Positions 8,501 to 18,569 are shown, numbered from the stretch's first letter. The stretch: 64,000 bases of DNA from Solirubrobacteraceae bacterium (GCA_017744415.1 JAGIBJ010000117.1:1-64000); one strand, 5' to 3'. Notes: generated by a model not told the origin, from the sequence alone. Numbers and translations are program-made.

Positions 8501-8619
8501 TGAACCGCTGATTTCCCCGACTGGGGCGCGGCAAACCAGCGGCTCAGCGAATCCGAGCGCGCGCCAACTCGGTGAACCGCTGATTTCCCCGACCGGAGTC
8601 GGGGAAGTTCGCGGTTCAC
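8501..8619. repeat. Duplicated arm plus inverted copy; long hairpin between convergent genes
   Basis: A 21-bp sequence starting TGAACCGCTGATTTCC occurs at 8501-8521 and again, identical, at 8573-8593. The second copy is the left arm of an imperfect hairpin: GTGAACCGC (8572-8580) pairs with GCGGTTCAC (8611-8619), and CCCCGAC (8587-8593) pairs with GTCGGGG (8598-8604) around a CGGA loop. Lying between a plus-strand and a minus-strand gene end, it may act as a bidirectional terminator. The extra upstream copy is not needed for that. Confidence 0.75.
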
Positions 8620-8672
8620 CGGCTAGCTGCGGCGTGCGAATCTGCCGACAAGCAGGGGCGAACCGCCCGGGC

Positions 8673-9380
8673 CTAGTGGCGTTCTCGAAGGAGTTGCTCA
8701 AGGCGGCCGAGGCGCTCGTCCAGTGCAGCGAGCTGATCGGCGACGGCGGTGTCCTGGCTCGGACCCTTGATGAAGCGCTCGGCCGCGGCTGCGGTGACGA
8801 GCGCCACGAAGCCGATGCCGACGGTCATGACCGTCATGGCGATCACCCGACCAGCGGTTGTCTCCGGGCTGATGTCGCCGTAGCCCACCGTGGTGACCGT
8901 TGTCATCGCCCACCAGATGCCGTCCCACGTCGAGAGATGCTGAGCGCGCTCGACCGATGCAAATGCTGCGCCGCCGCCGAGCACGACGGAGACCGCGAGC
9001 ACCGCGGCGTCGCGGATGCCCTCGGCTGAGAGCAGCCGGCGCACGATGACCGCCGTCTTGACGAGCCGGAGGAGCCGCAGCAACCGCAGTACTCGCGCAG
9101 CCTGCAGTGCCGCCGGTAGGAACGGAGGCGTGAGCAGCACGATCGCCACATCGAGCGGGTGCTCGCGCAGGTAGCGCCCGCGGCGCTCGCTCACCGCGAG
9201 CATCGCGACAAGTTCCGCGGCGAAGACGAGCCAGATGACCCAGTTCAGCGCTGATGCGACGTCGTTCCATGGTTCCGCCGCCGACTGCTCGAGCGCGAGG
9301 GCCGGGATCACCAGGATCGCCGCCGCGATGGTCGGCCACTCGAAGGCCGACTTCCACCGGGCTGCGCGATCCTCGTTCAC
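8673..9380 (-). CDS. Voltage-gated-type potassium channel, six transmembrane helices
   Basis: A 235-residue ion channel. Helices S1-S3 occupy about residues 12-95, and an S4-like helix carries regularly spaced arginines (RVLRLLRLLRLVKT). After S5 comes a pore loop with the selectivity filter TTVGYGD (GYGD at 166-169), then S6 and a short C-terminal segment (LDERLGRLEQLL) that could form a coiled coil. Length and order fit the small bacterial Kv/KvAP-like channels that have no cytoplasmic nucleotide-binding domain. The GTG at 9380 was chosen because the frame upstream to 9764 is non-hydrophobic, Arg/Ser-rich and overlaps the antitoxin gene on the other strand. It probably sets membrane potential or K+ flux; no regulatory domain is visible. 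Confidence 0.88.
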   Translation of the reverse strand: MNEDRAARWKSAFEWPTIAAAILVIPALALEQSAAEPWNDVASALNWVIWLVFAAELVAMLAVSERRGRYLREHPLDVAIVLLTPPFLPAALQAARVLRLLRLLRLVKTAVIVRRLLSAEGIRDAAVLAVSVVLGGGAAFASVERAQHLSTWDGIWWAMTTVTTVGYGDISPETTAGRVIAMTVMTVGIGFVALVTAAAAERFIKGPSQDTAVADQLAALDERLGRLEQLLRERH

Positions 9381-9480
9381 GCAAGGGCTATTCGTCGCGC
9401 TCCGATCCGTTCCTCGCGCTCGGCGACGCGGGCGGATCCAGCCCCCATCGGAAAGTTGCCGGCGAGCTACGCTGTGGCGC

Positions 9481-9735
9481 GTGGCCCGGAGGATCACAGA
9501 GCGAGAGCTGCGGAATGACAGCGGCGAGATCATGCGGGCGCTCACCGCCGGCGAATCGTTCGTGGTGACCTCGGACGGTGTGCCGGTCGGCGAGCTCAAC
9601 CCGGTGCGGCCGACGCGCTCTGCCGACGCTTCCGAACTGGTCGCCACGTTCGCGGGTTCGCCGCGTCTCGACGCTGCGCGGTTCCGCGAGGACATCGACG
9701 CAGTCGTCGACCAAGCCATTGCCTTGCGCGCTTGA
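9481..9735 (+). CDS. Phd/YefM-family antitoxin without an adjacent PIN toxin
   Basis: An 84-residue protein with the Phd/YefM pattern ITERELRNDSGEIMRALTAG followed by ESFVVTSDGVPVGEL, which in this family is the DNA-binding and dimerising half. The C-terminal half (residues 45-84, acidic) would neutralise the toxin. The GTG at 9481 starts exactly at the conserved VARRITE. Family members of this subtype are usually followed, with an overlap, by a VapC-type PIN ribonuclease starting M-I-x-L-D-T-S. Here the next frame is unrelated to PIN, so the antitoxin is either orphaned or paired with an unusual partner. It is divergent from the K+ channel across a 100-bp gap. Confidence 0.82.
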   Translation: MARRITERELRNDSGEIMRALTAGESFVVTSDGVPVGELNPVRPTRSADASELVATFAGSPRLDAARFREDIDAVVDQAIALRA

Positions 9736-9752
9736 TCCCCGAGGCGAGCACG

Positions 9753-10118
9753 ATGATCGAGCAATGGACCGTCGAATCGATGTACGGCCTCATAATCATC
9801 GCTGATCCCGATAACAAAGCTGCGGAGATCCCCGAGACCGGGAGAGAAACCGTGTTTACGAACTCCGCCGTCGCGGTCCCGGTGCAGCCCTACGTCGACG
9901 GACCCGTCTCGCTGTGGCTGGGACCAGCCAGCGAGATGACCAGGAAGTTCGTGGTGTTCGATGGCGAACTCGAGTGCCCCACGGGGCGGCTCGGCATCGA
10001 GCTGCCCGAGGACGACGACATCGTTGCAATCGACGTACCGCGACCAGTGATGCGCGTAGTGATCTCCATCGATGACCTGGATTTCGCTACATCGGTTTGG
10101 GTCGGCGTCGACCTCTGA
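9753..10118 (+). CDS. Unrecognised 121-residue protein directly after the antitoxin
   Basis: I do not recognise this protein. It is acidic and predicted all-beta (alternating hydrophobic stretches such as GLIIIAD, PVSLWLGP, RVVISID), with FVVFDGELECPTGRLGI in the middle. It has no signal peptide, no helix-turn-helix and no PIN acidic residues. The ATG at 9753 is preceded by GAGG at 8-base spacing; a TTG at 9732 overlapping the antitoxin stop (TTGA) is the alternative. By hand count 9781-10080 is 186/300 G+C (62%), visibly lower than the flanking genes, which suggests recent acquisition. The shape resembles small beta-sheet immunity-type proteins, but no family can be named. Confidence 0.55.
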   Translation: MIEQWTVESMYGLIIIADPDNKAAEIPETGRETVFTNSAVAVPVQPYVDGPVSLWLGPASEMTRKFVVFDGELECPTGRLGIELPEDDDIVAIDVPRPVMRVVISIDDLDFATSVWVGVDL

Positions 10119-10166
10119 GCCTCGCTCGTCGGGAGCGACGACACGGCGAGCCCTGGGCGCCGCCTC

Positions 10167-10967
10167 CTACGTAAACGCGCTGCCCGCGATCCCGCACAGC
10201 GCTGGTACGTCGGCCACCGAGTCGATGAGCATCGTGGGCTGGATGCCGGCCTCGTCGAGGGCGTCCGGGCGGAACTTGCCGGTGCGGACTTGGATGCCGG
10301 CGATGCCGGCGTCGAGGGCGCCGCCGATGTCGGCCTCGAGGTCGTCGCCGATCATGGCGACGGTGGCGGGGTTGGCTTCGAGGTCGTCGATGGCGGCGTG
10401 GAAGTAGGCGGGGGAGGGCTTGCCGACGACGGTGGCGCCCTGGTCGGTGGCGTACTCGAGGGCGGCGACGAACGGGCCGGCATCGAGGACGAGGCCCTCG
10501 GGCCGGCGCCAGTAGCGGTTGCGCTGCAGGGCGATGAGGTCGGCGCCGCGGAGAAGCGAGCGGAAGGCACCGTTGAGGATGTCCCACGTGAAGCCGCGAC
10601 CGAGATCGCCGAGGATCACGGCATCAACGGCAGAGCCGCGGCTCTCGACGGCCTCGAGCTCCGAGAGATCCTCACGCAGCGCATGCGGGACGACGAGGGC
10701 GACGCGGTCGTAGCCACGCTCCTTGCAGAGCCGCACGGCCATCGAGGCGGGCGAGAGGATGTCGTCGGCGTCGAGGTCGAAGCCCATCCGCTGGAGGCGA
10801 TCGGCGATGGCGCTGCGCGGACGCGACGTGGTGTTGGTCGCCAGCCGGAACGGCACGCCACCACGCTTGATCTGCTCGATCGCGTCGACCGCTCCGGGCA
10901 CCGCCTCGTCGCCGACGTGCAGCACGCCATCGATATCGAGCAACAGTGCATCCCAGCGGGCCGGCAT
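10167..10967 (-). CDS. HAD-superfamily subfamily IIA hydrolase (NagD-like)
   Basis: A 266-residue phosphatase of the HAD IIA group. Motif I is LLLDIDGVLHVG (nucleophile Asp and general-acid Asp). Motif II is LATNTTSRPRS. GKPSPAYFHAAI supplies the motif III lysine, and MIGDDLEADIGGALDAG gives the motif IV acidic pair. The cap between motifs II and III has the size usual for this subfamily. Relatives dephosphorylate small phospho-metabolites (NagD nucleotides, 2-phosphoglycolate, PLP, or LHPP-type substrates); nothing in the sequence chooses among them. It is the first minus-strand gene beyond the ureAB terminator and probably has its own promoter in 10968-11158, where no other gene is visible. 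Confidence 0.87.
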   Translation of the reverse strand: MPARWDALLLDIDGVLHVGDEAVPGAVDAIEQIKRGGVPFRLATNTTSRPRSAIADRLQRMGFDLDADDILSPASMAVRLCKERGYDRVALVVPHALREDLSELEAVESRGSAVDAVILGDLGRGFTWDILNGAFRSLLRGADLIALQRNRYWRRPEGLVLDAGPFVAALEYATDQGATVVGKPSPAYFHAAIDDLEANPATVAMIGDDLEADIGGALDAGIAGIQVRTGKFRPDALDEAGIQPTMLIDSVADVPALCGIAGSAFT

Positions 10968-11158
10968 GACTCCAAACTAGCCCCGCAGGCGCGCCCGCTA
11001 TTTGGACAACCGGACAAACCACTCCCCTTGGGGGTTGAGGCGTGGATCGTGCGTTCGGTGGGCCGCCGACGAGACGCAGGTGTAGCCCTGCTACATCGAG
11101 GAACGAGGTGGCGCAGCGGACGTGCGAGGCGCCCCTCAAAGCCCGAGGGAAGGCCTGT

Positions 11159-11198
11159 GGCGCGGCCAGGTGGGTGTCCCGTCCCTCCTGGCCGCGCC
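11159..11198 (-). terminator. Strong hairpin directly after ureB
   Basis: A perfect 12-bp inverted repeat, GGCGCGGCCAGG (11159-11170) and CCTGGCCGCGCC (11187-11198), with a 16-base loop. On the minus strand it begins three bases after the ureB stop. No T-run follows, which is common in high-GC genomes. It implies that transcription of ureAB ends here. Confidence 0.7.
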
Positions 11199-11200
11199 GA

Positions 11201-11530
11201 TCAGTCCGCGTCGAGCGGGCCGGCGACGAGACCGCGAAGTCCCGCGACGACCCTGTGCCCCGCGATCGGGACGAGCGCGATCTCGCGCTCGATGCCTGGT
11301 TCGAACCGGACGGCCGTGCCGGCGGGAACGTCGAGCCGGAGGCCGCGGGCGGCGTCACGGTCGAAGTCGAGGACGGCGTTGGCCTCGGCGAAATGGAAGT
11401 GCGAACCGACCTGTACGGGGCGGTCGCCCGAGTTGGTGACGATGAGGGTGGTGACGGCGGCGCCGGCGTTGAGCTCGAGTGCGCCGTCGCCGACGAGCAC
11501 CTCGCCGGGGATGATGCCGTTGACCGTCAT
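11201..11530 (-). CDS. ureB: Urease subunit beta
   Basis: A 109-residue structural subunit of the nickel enzyme that hydrolyses urea to ammonia and carbamate. The family pattern is clear: [37 protein letters not shown] and [17 protein letters not shown]. The length is normal for a separate beta subunit. The start overlaps the ureA stop by four bases (ATGA), so translation is coupled. The gene is followed at once by a hairpin terminator; the catalytic alpha subunit gene (ureC), normally the next gene, is not present here or anywhere in the window. Confidence 0.95.
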   Translation of the reverse strand: MTVNGIIPGEVLVGDGALELNAGAAVTTLIVTNSGDRPVQVGSHFHFAEANAVLDFDRDAARGLRLDVPAGTAVRFEPGIEREIALVPIAGHRVVAGLRGLVAGPLDAD

Positions 11531-11829
11531 GCGATGGGCTCGTGGATGGTGACGAGCTTGGTGCCGTCGGGGAACGTCGCCTCGACCTGCACCTCGTGGA
11601 TCATCTCGGGGATGCCGTCCATCACGTCGCCGCGGGTGAGGACGGTGCGGCCGGCGGCCATGAGGTCGGCGACGGTGCGGCCCTCGCGGGCGCCCTCGAG
11701 CACGTAGGCGGTGAGCATCGCCACCGCTTCGGGGTGGTTGAGCTTGAGCCCTCGGGCCTGGCGGTCTCGCGCGACCATGGCGGCCACGTGGATCATCAGG
11801 CGTTCTTGCTCTCGTCCGGTGAGCTTCAT
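11527..11829 (-). CDS. ureA: Urease subunit gamma
   Basis: A 100-residue subunit of the urease trimer, with the family sequence [41 protein letters not shown] and the ending [20 protein letters not shown]. Full length. It is the first gene of a two-gene ureAB unit and lies 74 bp after the thiC stop on the same strand, so it could be read through from thiC or have its own promoter in that gap. The urea ABC transporter genes lie beyond thiC, consistent with use of urea as a nitrogen source. Confidence 0.96.
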   Translation of the reverse strand: MKLTGREQERLMIHVAAMVARDRQARGLKLNHPEAVAMLTAYVLEGAREGRTVADLMAAGRTVLTRGDVMDGIPEMIHEVQVEATFPDGTKLVTIHEPIA

Positions 11830-11903
11830 CGGTGCCTCGAAGGTAGGTGATGGTCAGGACGACGGGTTTCGCCCGTTGTCCAACACCGGCTGCCAGCTTG
11901 TCG

Positions 11904-13446
<1,543 letters not shown>

Positions 13447-13525
13447 TGGTTGAGCGACGATCCTGACACGCCGCACGGCGGGCGGCCCCTCGCTGCTCTG
13501 GCGAGGCGTCTCGACGCGCGAAGCG

Positions 13526-14221
13526 TCAGACGGCGATGAGCTCGCGCACCGTCGCGGTGGCGGCCGCATCCGCCGGGCCCGAGCTCACGACTTCGCCGTG
13601 CTCCATGAGCGCGTAGCGGTCGCCGATGGAGAGGGCGAACTCGAGGTGCTGCTCGACGAGGAGGATCGAGAGTCCGGAGGCCTTGTTCATCTCGGCGATC
13701 GCGGCTTCGATCTCGTGGATGATCGACGGCTGGATGCCCTCGGTCGGCTCGTCGAGGAGGATCAGCTTCGGCCGGGTGATGAGTGCGCGCGCGATGGCGA
13801 GCTGCTGCTTCTGGCCGCCGGAGAGGAAGCCGGCGTCGCGGGAGAGGATCGGCTTGAGGCGCGGGAACAGATCCAGGGCCTCGTCGATCGCGGAGGCCTG
13901 CTTGTGGCTGGTGGCCTCGAGGACGACCTTCATGTTGTCCATCACCGAGAGCTGCGGGAAGCCCATGCGGCCCTGGGGCACGTAGGCGATGCCGCGCTTC
14001 ACGCGTTGGCTCGGCGAGAGGCCGGTGATGTCTTCGCCTTCGAACGTGACCGTGCCGTTGAACGACTTCATCAGGCCCATCGTGGCCTTCATGAGGGTCG
14101 ATTTGCCGACGCCGTTGCGTCCGAGGAGCGCGACGAGCTCGTTGGCGCCCACGTCGAGCGTGGAGCCGAAGAGCACCTGCGTGCGCCCGTAGGCGACTTC
14201 GAGCTTGCTGATCTCGAGCAT
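13526..14221 (-). CDS. urtE: Urea ABC transporter ATP-binding protein UrtE
   Basis: A 231-residue ATPase of the LivF/UrtE type. Walker A is GRNGVGKST, the signature is LSGGQKQQLAIARAL, Walker B is LILLDEPTEGI and the H-loop is in LLVEQHLEFA. The segment GIAYVPQGRMGFPQLSVMDN is typical of UrtE rather than LivF. It is the last gene of urtBCDE, five bases after urtD. UrtD and UrtE together power the UrtB/UrtC channel that imports urea delivered by UrtA. Confidence 0.92.
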   Translation of the reverse strand: MLEISKLEVAYGRTQVLFGSTLDVGANELVALLGRNGVGKSTLMKATMGLMKSFNGTVTFEGEDITGLSPSQRVKRGIAYVPQGRMGFPQLSVMDNMKVVLEATSHKQASAIDEALDLFPRLKPILSRDAGFLSGGQKQQLAIARALITRPKLILLDEPTEGIQPSIIHEIEAAIAEMNKASGLSILLVEQHLEFALSIGDRYALMEHGEVVSSGPADAAATATVRELIAV

Positions 14222-14225
14222 GGCG

Positions 14226-14993
14226 TTACGCCCCTACCGTCGTCTCGTCTTCCGCGGCGACGCGGCTGCGGCCGAGGTAGACCTCTTGCACCGTCGGATC
14301 GGCCTGGACCGTCGCGACGTCGCCCTCGCAGAGCACCGACCCCTCGTGCATGACCGTCACCACGGAGGCGAACTGGCGCAGGAACTCCATGTCGTGCTCC
14401 ACCACCATCACGGTGCGGGTCTTGGCGATCTCGTGGAGGAGCTCGCCGGTGCTCTGGCGCTCGGGCTTGCTCATGCCGGCCACCGGCTCGTCGAGGAGCA
14501 GCAGCTTCGGGTCTTGCGCGAGCAGCATGCCGATCTCGAGCCACTGGCGCTGGCCGTGGGAGAGCTCGCCGGCGGGGCGCTCGGCGATGTCGGTCATGCT
14601 GATGAGCTCGAGGGCCTCGGCCACCTCGGGGCTGATCCCGCGGCGCTTGCGCATCATCTTGCGCAGCCCCATCCGGAAGCTGGCGGCGAGATCGATGTTC
14701 TCGACGACGGTGAGGTCGTCGAACACGGACGGGTTCTGGAACGTACGCCCGATGCCCATCTTCACGATGTCGAACTCGCTCTTGCCCGTGATCACTTCAC
14801 CCTCGAAGCTCACGGTGCCGGCGGTGGGCTTGGTGAGGCTCGTGATGACGTCGACGGCGGTGGTCTTGCCGGCGCCGTTCGGGCCGATCAGGAACCGCAC
14901 CTCGCCCTTGTTGATGGCGAAGGTGAGGCCGTTCAGGGCCTTGAAGCCGTCGAAGTCGACTTCGATGTCCTGCAGCTGGAGCAGTGCACTCAT
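14226..14993 (-). CDS. urtD: Urea ABC transporter ATP-binding protein UrtD
   Basis: A 255-residue ATPase of the LivG/UrtD type. Walker A is GPNGAGKTT, followed by GIGRTFQNPSVFDDLTVVEN. The signature is LSHGQRQWLEIGMLLAQ, the UrtD-specific form with SHGQ in place of SGGQ, and Walker B is LLLLDEPVAGM. The ATG at 14993 (MSALLQLQDIEVDFDG) was chosen; the frame stays open to 15134 but that part lies over urtC and is Arg/Pro-rich. It lies 40 bp after urtC. Confidence 0.93.
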   Translation of the reverse strand: MSALLQLQDIEVDFDGFKALNGLTFAINKGEVRFLIGPNGAGKTTAVDVITSLTKPTAGTVSFEGEVITGKSEFDIVKMGIGRTFQNPSVFDDLTVVENIDLAASFRMGLRKMMRKRRGISPEVAEALELISMTDIAERPAGELSHGQRQWLEIGMLLAQDPKLLLLDEPVAGMSKPERQSTGELLHEIAKTRTVMVVEHDMEFLRQFASVVTVMHEGSVLCEGDVATVQADPTVQEVYLGRSRVAAEDETTVGA

Positions 14994-15033
14994 CGCGTTG
15001 CCTTCGGGTCGGTGTGCGGGGTCGTCGGGGTGA

Positions 15034-16182
15034 TCACTCGAACCTCGTCTCGCCGTAGCCGGACGCGGCGGCCGCGCGCTCCTGACGCTCGGTGGCCGCC
15101 TCCGCCATGCGCTTGCGCCAAGCGCGGATGCCACCGGCGACGCCGGCCGGGATGAACGCGATCACGAGGATGAACAGCGCACCCTGGAAGTAGGTCCACG
15201 CACCGGGGAACTGCTCGGAGAGTCCGCTCTTGGCGTAGTTCACGACGAGGGCGCCGGCGACCGCTCCGACGAGCGTGGCGCGGCCACCGAGTGCCACCCA
15301 GATCACCATCTCGATCGACGGGACGATGCCGAGCATGGCGGGCGAGATGATGCCGACGATCGGGACGAACAGCGCACCCGCGAGGCCGGCGAGCCCGGCG
15401 GAGAACGTGAACGCGATCGTCTTCACGGTGGCGGGGTCGTAGCCGAGGAACCGCACGCGGTCCTCGCCGTCTCGCACCGCGATCAGCAGGCGCCCATAGC
15501 GGGAATGCACGAGCTGGCGGGCGAGGAGGTAGGCGACGCCGAGCGCGATCACGGCCATCGTGTAGAGGGTGGTGGTGGAGCCGGGATCGGTGAGGTCCAT
15601 CCCGAAGAAGCTCGTGATGTTGGTGAGGCCGTTCGTGCCGCCCGTCAGGCCCTGCTGGCCGATGAGGAGGATCACGAACGCGGCGGCGAGGGCCTGCGTG
15701 AGGATCGCGAAGTACGCGCCGCGCACACGGCGGCGGAACACGAGCGAACCCAGCAGGAAGGCCACGACCATCGGCACGAGGACGGTGGCGATGATCGCGA
15801 CCCACCCATACTGGAACGGCCCCCAGATCGCGGGGAGCTTTTCCACGCCCGACCAGCTCATGAAGTCGGGCACGTCCTGGCCGAGTTCCTTCGCCTCGGC
15901 AAGCTTGAGATGCATCGCCATGGCGTAGCCGCCGAGGCCGAAGAACACGCCTTGGCCGAGGACGAGCATGCCCCCGTAACCCCAGGCGATGTCGACGCCG
16001 ATCGCGATGATCGCGAAGCAGACGAACTTCGCGAGGAGATCGAGCCGGAAGTCCGTGAGGAGCGCCGGCATCAGGAACAGCAGGCACAGCCCCGAGACGA
16101 GGAAGCCCACGCGGCCCCGGGCGAGATCGCGGCCGAGCATCAGCGGCGTGCGCTTGCTCTCCACGGCGGTAACCGGACTCAT
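15034..16182 (-). CDS. urtC: Urea ABC transporter permease UrtC
   Basis: A 382-residue LivM/UrtC-type permease with about nine to ten hydrophobic helices. The family blocks CFAIIAIGVDIAWGYGGMLVLGQGVFFGLGG (start of the core), FAILTQALAAAF and LVGAVAGALVVNYAKS are visible. The C-terminus is basic and ends beyond the last helix with a short Ala/Glu/Arg tail. The start overlaps the urtB stop by four bases (ATGA), so the two permease subunits are translationally coupled. Confidence 0.93.
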   Translation of the reverse strand: MSPVTAVESKRTPLMLGRDLARGRVGFLVSGLCLLFLMPALLTDFRLDLLAKFVCFAIIAIGVDIAWGYGGMLVLGQGVFFGLGGYAMAMHLKLAEAKELGQDVPDFMSWSGVEKLPAIWGPFQYGWVAIIATVLVPMVVAFLLGSLVFRRRVRGAYFAILTQALAAAFVILLIGQQGLTGGTNGLTNITSFFGMDLTDPGSTTTLYTMAVIALGVAYLLARQLVHSRYGRLLIAVRDGEDRVRFLGYDPATVKTIAFTFSAGLAGLAGALFVPIVGIISPAMLGIVPSIEMVIWVALGGRATLVGAVAGALVVNYAKSGLSEQFPGAWTYFQGALFILVIAFIPAGVAGGIRAWRKRMAEAATERQERAAAASGYGETRFE

Positions 16183-17072
16183 GCGAAGGCCCTCGTCTTC
16201 TGGACTGCGAGGCCCTGGGGCCGGAACTGGAGGAAGGTGATGATGAGCGCGAAGAGGATCACCTTCGCGAGGCTCGCGTCGGTCCAGAGCTCGAGGTACG
16301 AGTTCAGGAGGCCGAGCACGAAGGCGGCGATCACCGCTCCGCGCAGCTGGCCGAGGCCGCCGCAGACGACCACCAGGAAGGCGTCGATGATGTAGCTCGT
16401 GCCGAGCGTCGGGCCGATCGACCCGAGGAGCGTGATGCCGACGCCCGCGATGCCCGCGAGGCCGGAGCCGATGAAGAACGTCGTGCGGTCGACCGGCGCG
16501 GAGGCGATGCCGCTCGCCTCAGCAAGGCCGCGGTTCTGGACGACGGCCCGCATGCGCGTGCCGTGCACCGTCTTGCTGGTGAAGATCCACACGGCGAGCA
16601 GCGAGAGGATCACGAGCCCGTAGATGAAGAGGCGCGCATACGAGATCGTCACCGAGCCGATGTCGAAGCCGCCCTCGAGCCAGCTCGGCGCCTTCACCTG
16701 CACGTTCGGGGCGCCGAAGAGATCGCGGTAGAGCTGCTGCAGCAGGAGGCTCACGCCCCAAGTGACGAGCAGCGTGTCGAGCGATCTGCCGTAGAGCCGA
16801 TGGATCAGCGTGCGCTCGAGAATCAACCCGAGGAGGCCGGCGACGAGGAACGCCACCGGCAGCGACACCACGAACGCGAGGCCCGTGGCACTGGCCGCGA
16901 ACACGCTCGTCTGGAGCACGTAGGTGGTGTAGGCGCCCGCGGCGATGAACTCACCGTGGGCCATGTTGATCACGTTCATCTGGCCGAACGTGAAGGTGAG
17001 GCCGAGGGCGATGAGCAGCAGAAGAGATCCGATGCTGATGCCCGCGACGAACTGCGAGAAGAACGTGGTCAT
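16179..17072 (-). CDS. urtB: Urea ABC transporter permease UrtB
   Basis: A 297-residue LivH/UrtB-type permease with about eight hydrophobic helices. Recognisable parts are TFGQMNVINMAHGEFIAAGAY near the N-terminus, LDTLLVTWGVSLLLQQLYRDLFGAPNVQV, and FLVVVCGGLGQLRGAVIAAF in the conserved cytoplasmic loop region. It is the first gene of the minus-strand urtBCDE unit and is divergent from urtA across about 240 bp. It lacks the long N-terminal extension found in some cyanobacterial UrtB proteins. Confidence 0.94.
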   Translation of the reverse strand: MTTFFSQFVAGISIGSLLLLIALGLTFTFGQMNVINMAHGEFIAAGAYTTYVLQTSVFAASATGLAFVVSLPVAFLVAGLLGLILERTLIHRLYGRSLDTLLVTWGVSLLLQQLYRDLFGAPNVQVKAPSWLEGGFDIGSVTISYARLFIYGLVILSLLAVWIFTSKTVHGTRMRAVVQNRGLAEASGIASAPVDRTTFFIGSGLAGIAGVGITLLGSIGPTLGTSYIIDAFLVVVCGGLGQLRGAVIAAFVLGLLNSYLELWTDASLAKVILFALIITFLQFRPQGLAVQKTRAFA

Positions 17073-17110
17073 GGGAGGCGCCGACGCTACGGACGCCTTG
17101 GAGGGGCTCC

Positions 17111-17128
17111 CTTGGACCGGTGTCCAAG
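17111..17128. promoter_or_regulatory. Inverted repeat in the urtB-urtA divergent region
   Basis: CTTGGAC (17111-17117) and GTCCAAG (17122-17128) form a perfect 7-bp inverted repeat around CGGT, 39 bases upstream of the urtB start. It could be a binding site for a nitrogen regulator or a small leader hairpin. I do not recognise it as a GlnR or NtcA site. Confidence 0.4.
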
Positions 17129-17312
17129 AGTTCTCCGACAGGTTTGCTCCGTCCGTCGGAGGGGCAGTACCCGTGCCGATTCATACATTGGCGCCGTCAT
17201 CTGGCGCCCCGGATCGGCCCGTGTTCGGCCGGGACGCGTCAGCGGCTCGCCCCCGCTCCTTGCCCGCGGGGGGTGCTGAATCCCACCCAGTCCGAAGAAG
17301 GAAGTGCCCTTC

Positions 17313-18569
17313 GTGTCCACCCTAGATCTCAAGCGCGTCTCGCTTGCTGCGCTGCTTGCGCTGAGTTGTTCTGCCGGCCTCGCGGCCTGCGGCGGCAGCG
17401 ACGAAAAGGACACGTCGACCGCGGCGGCCGACACGTCGGCCGAGCCCGGCGTCGACGGCGAGACCATCAAGGTCGGCGTCCTCCACTCGCTCTCCGGCAC
17501 CATGGCGATCTCGGAGGTTGCCGTGCGCGACGCCGAGCTCCTCGCGATCGACGAGATCAACAAGGCCGGCGGCGTGCTCGGCAAGCAGATCAAGCCGATC
17601 CAGGAAGATGGCGCCTCCGACTGGCCCACCTTCGCGGAGAAGGCCCAGAAGCTCATCTCGTCCGACAAGGTGGCCGTCACCTTCGGCGGTTGGACCAGCG
17701 CCTCGCGCAAGGCCATGCTGCCGGTCTTCGAGAAAAACAAGAGCCTGCTGTTCTACCCCGTCCAGTACGAGGGTCTCGAGGCTTCGCCGTACATCTTCTA
17801 CACCGGTGCGACGACCAACCAGCAGATCATCCCGGGCCTGGAGTACATGAAGGAGAAGGGCCTCACGAAGGTCTTCCTCGTCGGCTCCGACTACGTGTTC
17901 CCGCGTACCGCCAACAAGGAGATCAAGGCGTGGGCGAAGGCCAACGGCATGGAGATCCTCGGCGAGGAGTACACGCCCCTCGGCCACACCGAGTACGGCA
18001 CGGTCGTGAACAAGATCAAGTCGGCCAAGCCTGACGCGATCTTCAACACGCTCAACGGTGACTCGAACGTCGCCTTCTTCAAGCAGTTCAAGTCGGAGGG
18101 CATGAGCTGCGACAGCACGCAGGTCATCTCCGTCTCGATCGCCGAGCAGGAGGCCAAGGGCGTCGGCATCGACAACGTCAAGGGCTGCCTGACGGCGTGG
18201 AACTACTACCAGACCACCGATACGCCGGAGAACAAGACGTTCGTGAAGGCGTGGCAGGCGAAGTACGGCAAGGACAACCCGACGGACGACCCGATCGAGG
18301 CCGCCTACGTCGGTGTCCACCTCTGGGCCAAGATGGTCGAGAAGGCCGGCTCCACCAACCCGGAGAAGGTGAAGGAAGCCGCTGGCGGCATCACCTTCGA
18401 CGCGCCTGAGGGTCTCGTCACGGTGAACGGTGAGAACCACCACATCACTAAGACCGCCCGCATCGGTGAGATCAACGGCGAGGGCCTGATCGACGAGGTC
18501 TGGGCATCTGACGGCCCGATCGAGCCGGATCCGTTCCTCAAGACCTACGACTGGGCGAAGGGCCTCTAA
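17313..18569 (+). CDS. urtA: Urea ABC transporter substrate-binding lipoprotein UrtA
   Basis: A 418-residue urea-binding lipoprotein of the type 1 periplasmic-binding fold. The signal peptide ends in a lipobox, GLAACGG, with Cys26 to be lipidated. After a short Thr/Ala/Asp linker come [34 protein letters not shown] and TNQQIIPG, which are characteristic of UrtA rather than amino-acid-binding LivJ. The GTG at 17313 was preferred because AGAAGGAA then lies about nine bases upstream; the GTG at 17304 would leave it too close. It is transcribed away from urtBCDE rather than leading that operon, which allows the binding protein to be made in excess. Confidence 0.93.
   Translation: MSTLDLKRVSLAALLALSCSAGLAACGGSDEKDTSTAAADTSAEPGVDGETIKVGVLHSLSGTMAISEVAVRDAELLAIDEINKAGGVLGKQIKPIQEDGASDWPTFAEKAQKLISSDKVAVTFGGWTSASRKAMLPVFEKNKSLLFYPVQYEGLEASPYIFYTGATTNQQIIPGLEYMKEKGLTKVFLVGSDYVFPRTANKEIKAWAKANGMEILGEEYTPLGHTEYGTVVNKIKSAKPDAIFNTLNGDSNVAFFKQFKSEGMSCDSTQVISVSIAEQEAKGVGIDNVKGCLTAWNYYQTTDTPENKTFVKAWQAKYGKDNPTDDPIEAAYVGVHLWAKMVEKAGSTNPEKVKEAAGGITFDAPEGLVTVNGENHHITKTARIGEINGEGLIDEVWASDGPIEPDPFLKTYDWAKGL

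Noticed and set aside
9753-10118. Partner of the Phd antitoxin as a VapC/PIN toxin
   Set aside because: None of the PIN acidic residues or the M-I-x-L-D-T-S start is present.
13526-18569. Branched-chain amino acid (Liv) transporter
   Set aside because: UrtA-specific segments ([14 protein letters not shown]), the SHGQ signature in UrtD and the neighbouring ureAB favour urea.
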